Positions 45,379 through 54,440 of a stretch of DNA of 64,000 bases are shown in pieces (within the stretch, counting starts at the first letter, position 1; each line of letters starts with the position of its first letter). Source of the stretch: CAVQJU01 sp963755195 (GTDB lineage Bacteria > Acidobacteriota > Vicinamibacteria > Vicinamibacterales > CAVVIG01); contig CAVWIZ010000001.1 of NCBI GenBank assembly GCA_963755195.1, positions 744,001 to 808,000 of the forward strand. Direction: 5' to 3'. The notes beneath the pieces were generated by a model. It was not told the DNA's origin, searched no databases, and worked only from the letters and a program-made list of their open reading frames with translations. The position numbers and the translations under genes were made by a program.

Positions 45379-47207
45379 CCAGCCACGCGGGATCGGCGGT
45401 GAACTCGAGCAGCCGTTGAATCGCCGGGAAGCCGCTCTTCAGGATATGGCGATCGTGGCGGCTGAGAAGCGCCGCGGGGAGCTCCGATCCGGTCGTGCCC
45501 TGGGCTGATCCCGATGCGGCCTTGCTGCCAGAGGACGATGCGCAGCGTCTCGGAGGCATCTCGAAAGATGGCCTCGTGCGCAGGCAGCAGACCGCGCGCG
45601 ATGGCGAAACGATCGAGCGTCGAGGTCCCCATCACCTGCCGCGCGGCCATGCCGAAGACCCGGCCGACGTCGACGAGCGGTCGCAAGGCGCTGTGCTCGA
45701 GACGGAAGACGGTCGTCTGTTCGCCCGAGTCCTCGATGACGGCGTCCTGGAAGAACGTGAGCGGCGGAAGGCTCGCGAGGCAGTCGTGCGCAAGGACCCA
45801 CAGGATGTCGCGGTCGACGCCCTGGGCGACGGCCCCACGGACCTGGTCCCAGAGCGCCCGCTGACCGTGGAGCGGGCGCAGGTCGAAGAGCGGGCGGCTC
45901 CGCGCCATCTCCTCGAGCACCGGATTCCGCATCCAGGCTTCGTAACGCCGGCTCCACTCGGCCGCGCTCGCCACGTAGAAGGACGGCTCGAACGGCGTCT
46001 CGAAGCCGGGCAGGTAGTTGCACGCCGCCAGGCTTTCGGCCACGCGTGCGTAGCTCTCTCGAGGATCCCAGCCGCTCGTCAGTTCCCCGTGAATCAGGAC
46101 CACGTGAGGAATCCGCCACGTCACCGACTCCCCGCGTCCGGCCGTCCCGCAGAGACACCAGCAGCCGGAGGTGTCGGATTGACCGGTCAGGGCGAGGATG
46201 CGTGTCAGGATGCCGCGATCGACGACCTCGATGAACCGCGCGATCCAATCGGTCGGACGCCGCGCTCGTGAAGTGCTGGAGCGCGCACGCGCGGGCCCGT
46301 TGGTTGAGCGCTCGCAGCTCCTGTGTATCGGCCGCCCGGCGGATGTCGCTGAGAATGGCCGCCGGTTGATCGCCGAAGGCCGGCATGAGATCGCGCGTCG
46401 TGACGACTGCCAGCAGGCGGCCGGTCGCGGTGCCGTCGGTCGTCATGGCCACCGCATCGGCGCTGGCGGCGCCAATGGCGATCACGCCGTCGGCGATCGA
46501 TGCGTCCGCGGCGACGGTCGGCGGCGCCACGGTCTGCAGCTCCGCAGACCGGCCGATCCGAGCGGCCGCCGCCGTTTGCAATCCAGGCAAGCAGCGCGCT
46601 CGTGGTCAACAGGCCCGCGAGTCGGGACTCCGCATCGACGACCGCCATGGCATCGGACCCGGTACGGACCAGCATGCGCGCGGCGTCGGCGATAGCTGTC
46701 CTCCGGCCGACACACCTGAAGCGGGCCCGCCACCTCGTGCAGGAATATCCGTGGCGGATCGGCCCGCTCCTCGGTCCGCTGGAAGTCGGCCGTCACCCTG
46801 CCCAGCGCCGCCACGTACTGGCGGGCGTACGGGTGGGTGAGCACCAGATCCTCGAAATCGGTCGCGGGAAACCCGTAGATGACGACGTCGCTGGCGGACC
46901 GGGCCGAATGGAGGCACGCCTTCGCCCCGTTGAACCGCTCGACGCCGAGCAGGTCGCCCGCGCCCCGGACGTCGCGCAGTTCCGCGTGACCGCCGGTCTC
47001 GTCCCAGAGCGTGACCGTGCCCTGTTGGATCACGAAGACGTGCAGCTTGTGCGGCTCCCCCTGCCACAGGATGAATTCATTGGCTTCGTGAAATCGGACG
47101 CGGCCGTGCGCGGCGAGCGCCAGAAGGTCGGCATCCTCCATCGCATGAAACGGCGGGTGCTGCTTCAGGAAGTCGACGACGCGGTAGCTGATGGCTGATG
47201 TGTCCAC
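45368..47207 (-). CDS. CNMP/CBS/DUF294 nucleotidyltransferase-like protein (several frameshifts)
   Basis: About 613 residues over several frames. The N-terminus is a cyclic-nucleotide-binding domain (HPPFHAMEDADLLALAAHGR, WQGEPHKLHVFVIQQGTVTL, VRGAGDLLGVERFNGAKACL). Next come two CBS-like repeats (MLVRTGSDAMAVVDAESRLA; VVTTRDLMPAFGDQPAAILS), then the DUF294 nucleotidyltransferase-like part (IPHVVLIHGELTSGWDPRES, NPVLEEMARSRPLFDLRPLH, ALWDQVRGAVAQGVDRDILW) and a tail ending ADPAWLDAI. Frame changes lie near 46700, 46590, 46215 and 45500. GTG 47207 is used as start; TATAAT lies ten bases upstream. It is coupled to the exonuclease. Confidence 0.7.
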
Positions 47208-47217
47208 GGAATCCCCG

Positions 47218-47223
47218 GATTAT
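47218..47223 (-). promoter_or_regulatory. TATAAT -10 element before the CNMP/CBS gene (leaderless)
   Basis: A perfect TATAAT on the minus strand is ten bases before the GTG at 47207, so the transcript should start about three bases before the start codon. No ribosome-binding site fits. Confidence 0.5.
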
Positions 47224-47326
47224 ATTGGCAACCCCTTGTCATCGGCGTCGTGACATGGTCGGCTGAGCCGCTCCGCGTGGTTTCTGCGCGTTAGGTTGTG
47301 GACCTTGACCTGCGCAGGGGGCATGT

Positions 47327-47533
47327 ATGCGGATTCTACGTGCGTTGGGAGGCCGACTGCTGCCCTGTGGGTGCCTCGTCGGCCGGTACGAAACCTACGG
47401 CGGCGCAACCGTGTGGATGGTGGATGTCGTGGCTCGCAGCTGCAACGTTCCCTCTCATGGCGCCAATGCGATCATTGCGCCGGTTGAACCCACCCCCTCG
47501 AACATCGTGGTCATGCCCCAGCAGCATTCATGA
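47327..47533 (+). CDS. Small Cys-rich protein (68 aa)
   Basis: ATG 47327: MRILRALGGRLLPCGCLVGR, YETYGGATVWMVDVVARSCN, then VPSHGANAIIAPVEP and VVMPQQHS. CGC, a later Cys and a His could form a small zinc-binding or disulfide site. The pattern GCLVGxYETYxGxxVxxVDxxxxxC resembles a small conserved hypothetical protein I associate with Acidobacteriota, but I cannot name it. It lies in a 330-base gap between two minus-strand genes on the opposite strand. No good ribosome-binding site is seen, so confidence is modest. Confidence 0.45.
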   Translation: MRILRALGGRLLPCGCLVGRYETYGGATVWMVDVVARSCNVPSHGANAIIAPVEPTPSNIVVMPQQHS

Positions 47534-47539
47534 GCGCCG

Positions 47540-48598
47540 CTACTTTCCGCCTGGCGCCGCGGGAAAGAGGCTGGGCAAGGCGCCTTTCGATTCGACCAGG
47601 CGGCGCGCAATGTAGTTGACCACAACCGCGTCGCTCCGTGCGGCCGTGAGGTATGCCGCGCGCAGCAGTTGCTCTCTGCGCGCGCGGAGTGTCCCGCTGA
47701 TCTGCTCTTTCACTCCCGGCATCGTCAGGTCGCGTTGGCCGGCCGGCTCGTGCGCAACCACCAGCACGAGCGTGAGCGCGCCGCCCGAGCTGGCCACGCT
47801 GATCGTTCCCGGCGTCTTGTTCAGCACCGCGTCGCGCAGTTGCTGCGGCGCCTGCTTGAGCCTGGACACCGGCACGAAGCCCAGGTCGCCGCCGCGCGGC
47901 GCCGACTCGGGATCCTCGGAATAGCCGCTCGCAAGCTCGCGGAAGTTTCCGCCGGCTTTGAGGCGGTCCATCAGCATCCGGGCCTTGGCCGCTGCCGCCT
48001 CCGGTGTCGTGGCATCGTCGCCTGAACTGTTGGCGATCTGCGCCTCGCGCGTCGGCGTGATGACGATTTGTGCGATGTGGTACGCCTCTTCCGCCACGTT
48101 GAACTTCGCGCGATTTGCGTTGAAGAAATCCGTGACCTCCTGATCGGTCACCGCGATCTTCGAATCCACTTCCTGAGCGATGACTTTTTGTGTCAGCAGT
48201 TCAACCCGCAGCCCGGCCCGCATGTCGTCCGGGCTCAGGCCGCGTTTCGTCAGCTCCTGCTGAAAGACCTGGGGCGCAACGTTCTTGCTCGCCTCGGCAT
48301 AGGCGGTGTCCAGCTCGGTTGGCGTCACGTCGAGTTTCAGTTGCCCGGCTTTCGCGAGAAGAATCTTCTGGATGATGAGGTCGTTCAGAAGGCTCAGCTT
48401 GGCCGTCAGGATTTCCTCGTCCGACAGCGTCTGCGACGAGTCTCGCGTTCGCCGGTACGCCTTGTCCACATCCTGGCGCGTAATCTCCCCGCCATCGACG
48501 ACGGCCCACGCATCGGCGGAGACCGTCTTGACGGGAGTCGCCGGCGTTGATCGACACGCCGTGCCCAGCACGGCCACAAGCATCAGCAATTTCTTCAT
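47540..48598 (-). CDS. SurA/PpiC-like peptidyl-prolyl isomerase lipoprotein
   Basis: A 352-residue lipoprotein: MKKLLMLVAVLGTACRS has a lipobox LGTAC with C15. An N-terminal SurA-like chaperone region (RQDVDKAYRRTRDSSQTLSD, KLSLLNDLIIQKILLAKAGQ) precedes a parvulin domain (YHIAQIVITPTREAQIANSS, LKAGGNFRELASGYSEDPES, GGDLGFVPVSRLKQAPQQLR). It probably acts in outer-membrane protein folding. Its ATG overlaps the stop of the upstream DUF5655 gene as ATGA. Complete. Confidence 0.85.
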   Translation of the reverse strand: MKKLLMLVAVLGTACRSTPATPVKTVSADAWAVVDGGEITRQDVDKAYRRTRDSSQTLSDEEILTAKLSLLNDLIIQKILLAKAGQLKLDVTPTELDTAYAEASKNVAPQVFQQELTKRGLSPDDMRAGLRVELLTQKVIAQEVDSKIAVTDQEVTDFFNANRAKFNVAEEAYHIAQIVITPTREAQIANSSGDDATTPEAAAAKARMLMDRLKAGGNFRELASGYSEDPESAPRGGDLGFVPVSRLKQAPQQLRDAVLNKTPGTISVASSGGALTLVLVVAHEPAGQRDLTMPGVKEQISGTLRARREQLLRAAYLTAARSDAVVVNYIARRLVESKGALPSLFPAAPGGK

Positions 48599-49107
48599 CG
48601 GCGTCCTTTGGTTGTCTTCTTCCTTGCCTGTTTGCGGACCGGCTTCGCGGTCCGGGCCACCCTGGCAACGCGGGCGCCCCTGGCGGCCCTGGCAACAACG
48701 ACATCGTGCAACTCGTACGCCTCGCGCAGCCAGTCGGTGACCGGCGGCTCTACTTCGTCGCGATGCGTAATCCGGATCATGTTCGCGAATTTCGACTTGG
48801 AGCCTTTCATCACGTTCCGCACCAGAGGCGCCTTCAGAGGCCGGCCCAGCATGATGCAGACCTCGAGAAACTTCGTCTTCGGCCGCACAAAAAAGTAACA
48901 GACCTTGCGCGAGAACATGATCGAGTGGTGCGAGGCATAGATCCGCTGCTCGCCGAACTCGACCGCCGTCTCACGCAGCCGCTGGTATGCGTCCTGCAAG
49001 TCCTCGGACAGGTCCTCGGTCAGCGCCGCTTCGGTTGTCGTCCAGCAGTCGTGCGCTTCACCTTCCTCGACCCACTGCTTGCAGTGGAAACATTGCCGCG
49101 CGACCAA
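48595..49107 (-). CDS. DUF5655-like protein with N-terminal Cys cluster
   Basis: A 170-residue protein. It starts MVARQCFHCKQWVEEGEAHD with C6, C9 and a following C21 (possible zinc ribbon). The core IYASHHSIMFSRKVCYFFVR, KTKFLEVCIMLGRPLKAPLV, SKSKFANMIRITHRDEVEPP, VTDWLREAYEL matches DUF5655. A very basic C-terminal tail (ARVARVARTAKPVRKQARKK) may bind nucleic acid. Function unknown. It overlaps the PPIase start, so the two are cotranscribed. Confidence 0.7.
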   Translation of the reverse strand: MVARQCFHCKQWVEEGEAHDCWTTTEAALTEDLSEDLQDAYQRLRETAVEFGEQRIYASHHSIMFSRKVCYFFVRPKTKFLEVCIMLGRPLKAPLVRNVMKGSKSKFANMIRITHRDEVEPPVTDWLREAYELHDVVVARAARGARVARVARTAKPVRKQARKKTTKGRR

Positions 49108-49124
49108 GGCCGGTGTCCCGATTG

Positions 49125-50330
49125 CTAGCGCTTGTCCACCACGACGACGCCGCCCTTGACCGTCACTTTGGTCTTGAGCATGGCGTAGATGCCGTCACGT
49201 TCGAGTGGGTTGCCGTCGATCAGGATGATGTCGGCGAGCTTCCCCGCCTCGAGCGTTCCGATCTGATCCGACATGTGGAGGTACTCAGCCGTGTTGGGAC
49301 CAATAATCCGCAGGATGTCGCGCATCGAGAACATGACGCTGTACGACTTCAGCTCGTGTTCGAGGACCGCGATGTCCGGGTAGTTCTGATCGGTGCAGTA
49401 GGCCAGCGCCTTCCCGCCGCTCCCATCCCAGATGGTCCGGGCATTCACGATCGTGTAGCCCGCCTCGGTGCCCATGGCCTTGCCGGCCGCATCCTTGTTG
49501 GCACCGGCGATCGCATCCGGCCAGGCCTTGCCGTCGCGGAATCGCGGCGAGTTGTCTTTTTCGAAGATGTCGATGATCGGCGCACCGAAGGCGATCAAGC
49601 CGAGGACAATCGAGTTCGTCGAGGCCACCTTGGCCGCGGCCTCCCGGCTCGTCCAGTCCTTGTTGGGCAGGTGGACCAGGCGACGCACACCGGCGTCGAT
49701 GGCGGCCACCATTGCCGGCGTGCTCACGGCATGGACGTTGACCTGCACTCCTGCCTTGGCCGCTTCGTCGACGGTGGCCTTGAGCACTTCAATCTCTGCC
49801 GGGGTCGGTCCCGGCTCCGGAGTGAGCCCGATCTCGCCCGTGTGCATGATGCCCTTGGCGGCCATCGCACGGATCGCGGCACGCGCCTCGTCGGGAGTAC
49901 CTCGCAGGTTGATGCGTTCCGAAGGAATGATCCGCGGGCCGTTGATCATGCCGCTGTTGATGTGATCCCTGAGCGCGAGGCCGCCGTCCCCGGGACCGCC
50001 ACCGGACAGGATCGTCGTGTACCCCGCTTCGAGCAGCGATTGCATCTGCGCCTTCTCGTCGGGTCCGGTATTGATGTGCTTGTGCGCATCGATGAACCCG
50101 GGCAGGGCCGTCATGCCTTTGGCGTCGATGGTCCTGCCGGTGGCGGCTGACGGCGCGCCAGGCGCCACCGACACAATCTTCCCCGCGCGTACCACGATCG
50201 ATCCGCGATCGATGACGGTGCCATTGGCAACAACGATGCGGGCATTGGTGATCGTGAGGTCTTGGGCGTTGAGGGGCGCAATCGCTCCCAATGTCAGGCC
50301 GGCAACGAGCGGCAACGCATGTCGATTCAT
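49125..50330 (-). CDS. Secreted metal-dependent amidohydrolase (imidazolonepropionase-like)
   Basis: A 401-residue protein with a signal peptide (MNRHALPLVAGLTLGAIAPL). Amidohydrolase motifs: LTITNARIVVANGTVIDRGS, IDAKGMTALPGFIDAHKHIN with H83 and H85, TTILSGGGPGDGGLALRD, AGVQVNVHAVSTPAMVAAID, RRLVHLPNKDWTSR, and a C-terminal GTLEAGKLADIILIDGNPLE. The fold is a TIM barrel with a composite beta sandwich. Ligands in the middle are less clear than usual. Likely acts in the periplasm on a cyclic amide or similar. Complete; divergent from the Ser/Thr kinase gene. Confidence 0.8.
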   Translation of the reverse strand: MNRHALPLVAGLTLGAIAPLNAQDLTITNARIVVANGTVIDRGSIVVRAGKIVSVAPGAPSAATGRTIDAKGMTALPGFIDAHKHINTGPDEKAQMQSLLEAGYTTILSGGGPGDGGLALRDHINSGMINGPRIIPSERINLRGTPDEARAAIRAMAAKGIMHTGEIGLTPEPGPTPAEIEVLKATVDEAAKAGVQVNVHAVSTPAMVAAIDAGVRRLVHLPNKDWTSREAAAKVASTNSIVLGLIAFGAPIIDIFEKDNSPRFRDGKAWPDAIAGANKDAAGKAMGTEAGYTIVNARTIWDGSGGKALAYCTDQNYPDIAVLEHELKSYSVMFSMRDILRIIGPNTAEYLHMSDQIGTLEAGKLADIILIDGNPLERDGIYAMLKTKVTVKGGVVVVDKR

Positions 50331-50453
50331 GTCAGCTCTTCCTCTTGTGTCGGTTGTCGAAGCAGAACAAATCTACAGCAAACCGACGGTTAGGAACGAA
50401 AAAGCCACGATACGTCAGATTGCCCTTGACGGCCGTTCCAAAACGCCGGCGGG

Positions 50454-50459
50454 TATAAT
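50454..50459 (+). promoter_or_regulatory. TATAAT -10 element before the Ser/Thr kinase (short leader)
   Basis: A perfect TATAAT lies 16 bases before ATG 50476, so the leader is about ten bases. TTGACG at 50426-50431 is 22 bases upstream, too far for a standard -35. Confidence 0.5.
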
Positions 50460-50475
50460 CCCCCAACAGTCCCAC

Positions 50476-53067
50476 ATGTCTCTGGCCGCCGGCGTGCAAC
50501 TCGGCGCGTACGAGATTCTCTCGGTGCTCGGCGCGGGCGCCATGGGTGAGGTGTACCTCGCGCATGACGGGCGCCTCGGGCGCGACGTCGCCATCAAGGT
50601 GCTGCCGTCGGCGGTCGTGTACGACCCGGATCGTCTCCGCCGTTTCGAGCGTGAGGCGCGCGCCGCCGCCGCGCTCAACCATCCCAACATCGTCGCTGTT
50701 CACGACATCGGCCGGCACGGGGACACACCGTACATCGTGATGGAGTACGTGCGCGGTGAAACGCTTGCGGCCTATCTGCAGCGCCAGCGACCGTCCCAGG
50801 TCCGAGCCCTTGAGATCGGCATCGAGATCGCCGACGCCCTGGCCATGGCGCACGGCGGCGGCGTCGTGCATCGCGACCTCAAGCCGGGCAACGTCATGAT
50901 CACGCCAGACGGGCACGTCAAGGTGCTCGATTTCGGGCTGGCCAAGAATCTTGCGCTTACAAGCGGCGGCACGACGATCGGCGGATCGCCGATGGACGAG
51001 GAGGGCACCATCGTCGGACAGGTCCTCGGCACGCCCGGCTATATGTCGCCCGAGCAGCGGCTCGGGCAGCCGGTCGACTATCGATCGGACATCTATAGCC
51101 TCGGGGTGATGCTGTACCAGCTCGTCACGGGAAAGCGCCCGTATCAGGCGGGTATCGACGCGCTGACTGCCCCGGTGCCGTCGGCCTGCAAGGCCGACCC
51201 GTCCGTGCCTGCGGCGGTGGGCGACCTGGTGGCGCGCGCGATGGCGAGGGCCCCGTCCGACCGTCCGCAATCGGTCGATGCGCTAAAAACGGAATTGAAG
51301 CGTCTCCACCGGGCGATCGATGCGTCAACCGGTGCCCTGACAGAGGAGCTGAGCTCGCAGGGCTCGCGCCGCTTCGTGCGCCGCAACGCGGCGTGGACGC
51401 TGGTCGCTGTCATCGGGCTCGCGTTGGCGGTGATTCCGATTTCGCGCTGGTTCGGGCCTACGCGAGGTCCCGCCGCTGCGCGCCCGGTGATTGCCGTGCT
51501 GCCGCTCACGAACCTGAGCGGCGACGAGTCAAAGGCCTATCTCGGCGTCGGCATCGCCGACGCCCTGACGACAAGCCTGGGACGATTCGCAGGCGTTTCG
51601 ATTGTGTCGCGTTCGGCCCTGGAGGAGGCGGGTGCGCTGAAGACGACAGACGTCTCGAAGATTGCGGCCAGCCTCGGGGCGACGATGGTCGTTCAGGGGA
51701 GCGTGCAGCAGTCGAACGATCGGCTCCGCGTGAACGCCAACCTGATGACAGCCGACGGCAAGATTGTCTGGAGCGGCGACTCGGAATCGGCCGCGTCGGA
51801 TCTGTTTGCCGCGGAAGATCGACTTGCGGGCTCGCTGATCGAGGCCCTGCGGATCACAGTCAGTAGCGAAGAACGGCAGCGCATGGCCACGCCCCCCACG
51901 GGAAATCGAGCGGCGCTCGACGCGTACTGGCAGGGACTGGCTCAGCTCGACCGCGTCGCCGACGAGCCGGCCTATTTCGATCGCGCGATCGTCAGTTTCC
52001 AGCGCGCGGTCTCGCTGGACCCTCGATTCTCACTGGCGCACGCTGCGCTGGGGAACGCCTACCGAGGAAAGGCTCGGGCCACGAACGACCGCGCCCTCAT
52101 GAACCAGGCGACCGAGCAGGTCGCCGAGGCGCTCCGCATCGATCCCAATCAGACAGAAGCGCGCCTGTCGCTGGCGAACATCTACCGTGCGACTGGTCGC
52201 AATGGGGCAGCCGTCGAAGAGCTGAGGCGTGCACTCACCGACCAGCCGTCAAACGACGACGCGCGCCGGTTGCTGGGCGACATCCTGGCGGCCGAGGGGC
52301 GTCCCGACGAGGCGCTTGTCGAGCTGCAGCGGGCCGTCGCGTTGCGACCGCAATACTGGCGCAATCAGCAGTCTCTCGGTGTCTTCTACCTGCGGACGCG
52401 CAAGCTCAACGAAGCCATCACAACATTCACGCGACTGACCGAGCTCAAGCCCGACGACGATCTGCCCTATCAGCAACTCGGCGCCGCATACCAGACACTC
52501 GGCGACAATACGCGCGCACGGCAAAACTACGAGCGGTCGATCGCGTTGAATCCCAATCCGGGTTCATACACGAACCTGGGAACCATTCTCTATGCAGAGG
52601 GGAAGTACGAGGAAGCGGCCCGTGCGTACGAGGAAGCGATCCGCCTTTCGCCGAAACGCGCATTGTACCGGCGCAACGTTGCCGATGCATATGTGAAGCT
52701 GAAGCGCACGGCCGACGCAAGGGATGCATACGAGAAGGCTGTTCAGCTGGCGGAGGAAGCTCTCACGGTCAATCCGAGCGACGCGACGACAATCTCGCAG
52801 TTGGGCGTGTACGAAGCCAAGCTCGGCAGGCGTCTCGATGCCGAGCGACACGCGAACGGAGCCGCCGCGATCAACCCGACCAGTCCGGACGTGTTGTATC
52901 GGCGCGCGGTGGTCCTGGCGCTGAACGGCAAACCGGACGCAGCGCTCAAGCAGGTGTCGGAAGCGATCGCGCGGGGCTACTCAAAGCAGTTGGCCCGCGA
53001 AGACGATGACTTGTCCTCTCTGAGATCGCTTCCGACGTTTCAAACGCTCGTTGCGCCGGCGAAGTAG
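50476..53067 (+). CDS. Ser/Thr protein kinase with TM, TolB-like and TPR domains
   Basis: ATG 50476; 863 residues. The kinase domain (about 8-290) has LGAGAMGEVYLA, VAIKV with K41, VVHRDLKPGNVMI with D134, LDFGLAK (D152) and GTPGYMSPEQ, all catalytic residues present. One transmembrane segment spans about 306-326. A TolB/FlgO-like domain follows (PVIAVLPLTNLSGDESKAYL, MVVQGSVQQSNDRLRVNANL), then ten or so TPRs (YFDRAIVSFQRAVSLDPRFS, EARLSLANIYRATGRNGAAV). The output half is the same as that of the CadC-like protein at 26804, with a different N-terminal head. It is a probable extracytoplasmic sensor kinase. No ribosome-binding site precedes the start. Confidence 0.92.
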   Translation: MSLAAGVQLGAYEILSVLGAGAMGEVYLAHDGRLGRDVAIKVLPSAVVYDPDRLRRFEREARAAAALNHPNIVAVHDIGRHGDTPYIVMEYVRGETLAAYLQRQRPSQVRALEIGIEIADALAMAHGGGVVHRDLKPGNVMITPDGHVKVLDFGLAKNLALTSGGTTIGGSPMDEEGTIVGQVLGTPGYMSPEQRLGQPVDYRSDIYSLGVMLYQLVTGKRPYQAGIDALTAPVPSACKADPSVPAAVGDLVARAMARAPSDRPQSVDALKTELKRLHRAIDASTGALTEELSSQGSRRFVRRNAAWTLVAVIGLALAVIPISRWFGPTRGPAAARPVIAVLPLTNLSGDESKAYLGVGIADALTTSLGRFAGVSIVSRSALEEAGALKTTDVSKIAASLGATMVVQGSVQQSNDRLRVNANLMTADGKIVWSGDSESAASDLFAAEDRLAGSLIEALRITVSSEERQRMATPPTGNRAALDAYWQGLAQLDRVADEPAYFDRAIVSFQRAVSLDPRFSLAHAALGNAYRGKARATNDRALMNQATEQVAEALRIDPNQTEARLSLANIYRATGRNGAAVEELRRALTDQPSNDDARRLLGDILAAEGRPDEALVELQRAVALRPQYWRNQQSLGVFYLRTRKLNEAITTFTRLTELKPDDDLPYQQLGAAYQTLGDNTRARQNYERSIALNPNPGSYTNLGTILYAEGKYEEAARAYEEAIRLSPKRALYRRNVADAYVKLKRTADARDAYEKAVQLAEEALTVNPSDATTISQLGVYEAKLGRRLDAERHANGAAAINPTSPDVLYRRAVVLALNGKPDAALKQVSEAIARGYSKQLAREDDDLSSLRSLPTFQTLVAPAK

Positions 53068-53077
53068 TTCGTCGAGC

Positions 53078-53566
53078 TCATTTGTCGATGCCACCGCCGC
53101 CGCAATCGGCGCATCCCACTTCGATTTCAGGATCGGGCCCCGCCTGGAGCGTTTTGTAGAAGACGAAGTACTTGTGGGTGCCTTTTGGGATGCCCGGGTC
53201 GACGGTTCCCTGAATGACCCAATACGTGATGGGGCCGATCATCTTCTGCTGCGCCTTCAAGACCCTCATCGCAGCCACGCCCATGACGTCGTCCTTGAAA
53301 TGCAGCTCAACCTTGGACTTGTCGATGCTCGGGCAGACGTCGTCGTTGTTATGAGCGTTGCCGTTCTTGATGATCCAGGTGAGCTGCTCCGCGTTCTGTG
53401 ACGGCAAGGTTTCCGTGGTGACCGTGGCCAAGCATTCGGCCGGGTACAAGCTGGTGTTGAAATTCTTCGTCATGTGAATGACGGTGAACCTCGGTTTGGC
53501 GAAAGCCACTCCCGTCATCAGAGCCACAGCCAGCACCAGGCCTGCAGGAATCACGAGCCTCTTCAT
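53078..53566 (-). CDS. Secreted protein with C-terminal Cys pair
   Basis: Start ATG 53566, chosen because GGAGG lies eight bases upstream; 162 residues with a signal peptide (MKRLVIPAGLVLAVALMTGV). Mature part: PRFTVIHMTKNFNTSLYPAE, LTWIIKNGNAHNNDDVCPSI, KVELHFKDDVMGVAAMRVLK, GPITYWVIQGTVDPGIPKGT, HKYFVFYKTLQAGPDPEIEV and GCADCGGGG. No family is recognised. Two Cys in the body and a CxxC at the end suggest disulfides or a metal site. It ends 10 bases from the convergent kinase gene. Confidence 0.6.
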   Translation of the reverse strand: MKRLVIPAGLVLAVALMTGVAFAKPRFTVIHMTKNFNTSLYPAECLATVTTETLPSQNAEQLTWIIKNGNAHNNDDVCPSIDKSKVELHFKDDVMGVAAMRVLKAQQKMIGPITYWVIQGTVDPGIPKGTHKYFVFYKTLQAGPDPEIEVGCADCGGGGIDK

Positions 53567-53604
53567 AGCGCCTCCTTCGGCGGCCGTGATGGCACACGTG
53601 CTCC

Positions 53605-54427
53605 TCAGCGCGACGGCCACGCGATGAGGTCAATCGAATACGGGCTGCCTTCGAGCGTCCTGGCCTCAGGACCGGTGATGGCCCTGCTCGCCATCAATCC
53701 GACCGTCATCCCGCCGATCTGGGCAATCTCGCCAGGCACGATGGTTTTCCGGGCGTTGCCGTTGCCGACGCGAACATCGACGCTCGTATACGGCGGGCCG
53801 CTCACCTGCGTCGCCACGAGTCCGAATAGTGAAACGGCGACCGTCACCGGTGACGGTCCCGACTCCGTAACACGCGCAATCCCGCCGCCGTTGAGTGCAC
53901 GTATCGCGAGAATCTGACGGCGGTTGAGCCGTTCGTTGCGCACGCGGTAGTCCACGCGCACCGTGTCGCCGGGCATGATCAGCAGCGCTCGGCCGCCTGC
54001 CCGAGCCTGGAGGGTGATGATCCTGTTGCCGCCAAGATTCAGCGAGAGCCGCTCGGCGCTTACGTCGCTGACCGTGGCCGGGCCGTCGTAGGCGGCACTC
54101 TCCTCCAGCCCTGCGGTCGAGATAATCCTGACGGCGCTCACAACGCCCGCGGGGATGCCGGCCCCCTGCGCCGGAATCGCCTGGTTCGGGGCGGTTGATG
54201 GTTGTCGCGACTGCACGGGTCGGTCGGTCCGTTCCAACGTTGACAGACCCGTCGCCAGCCCTTGATCGGCCGATTGCCGCCACAATCGGGCCTGCTCCGG
54301 CGTGGTTGCCAGGTTCGAGAGCTGAATCGCCGTACCGGCTCTCGGGAGACCGCCGACATCCATAAGAGCCGAGCGACAGCGACAAGACGACGATCATCGC
54401 GGCGACCGTTGTGCGCACGCTGATCAT
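53605..54427 (-). CDS. Secreted beta-rich protein (frameshifted), function unknown
   Basis: Start ATG 54427 with a signal peptide (MISVRTTVAAMIVVLSLSLG). One base change near 54365 leads to the body: MDVGGLPRAGTAIQLSNLAT, TPEQARLWRQSADQGLATGL, VVSAVRIISTAGLEESAAYD, GGNRIITLQARAGGRALLIM, PGDTVRVDYRVRNERLNRRQ and GEIAQIGGMTVGLMASRAIT, ending YSIDLIAWPSR. Repeated beta-strand-like segments suggest a beta-sandwich, and the Ala/Thr signal region is typical of export. No family assigned. It follows the metzincin lipoprotein gene by 13 bases on the same strand, so they may be cotranscribed. Confidence 0.5.
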
Positions 54428-54440
54428 TGGCCTTCGCCCT

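Noticed and set aside
50426..50459. TTGACG plus TATAAT as a full sigma-70 promoter before the kinase
   Set aside because: The spacer is 22 bases, too long; only the -10 element is credible.
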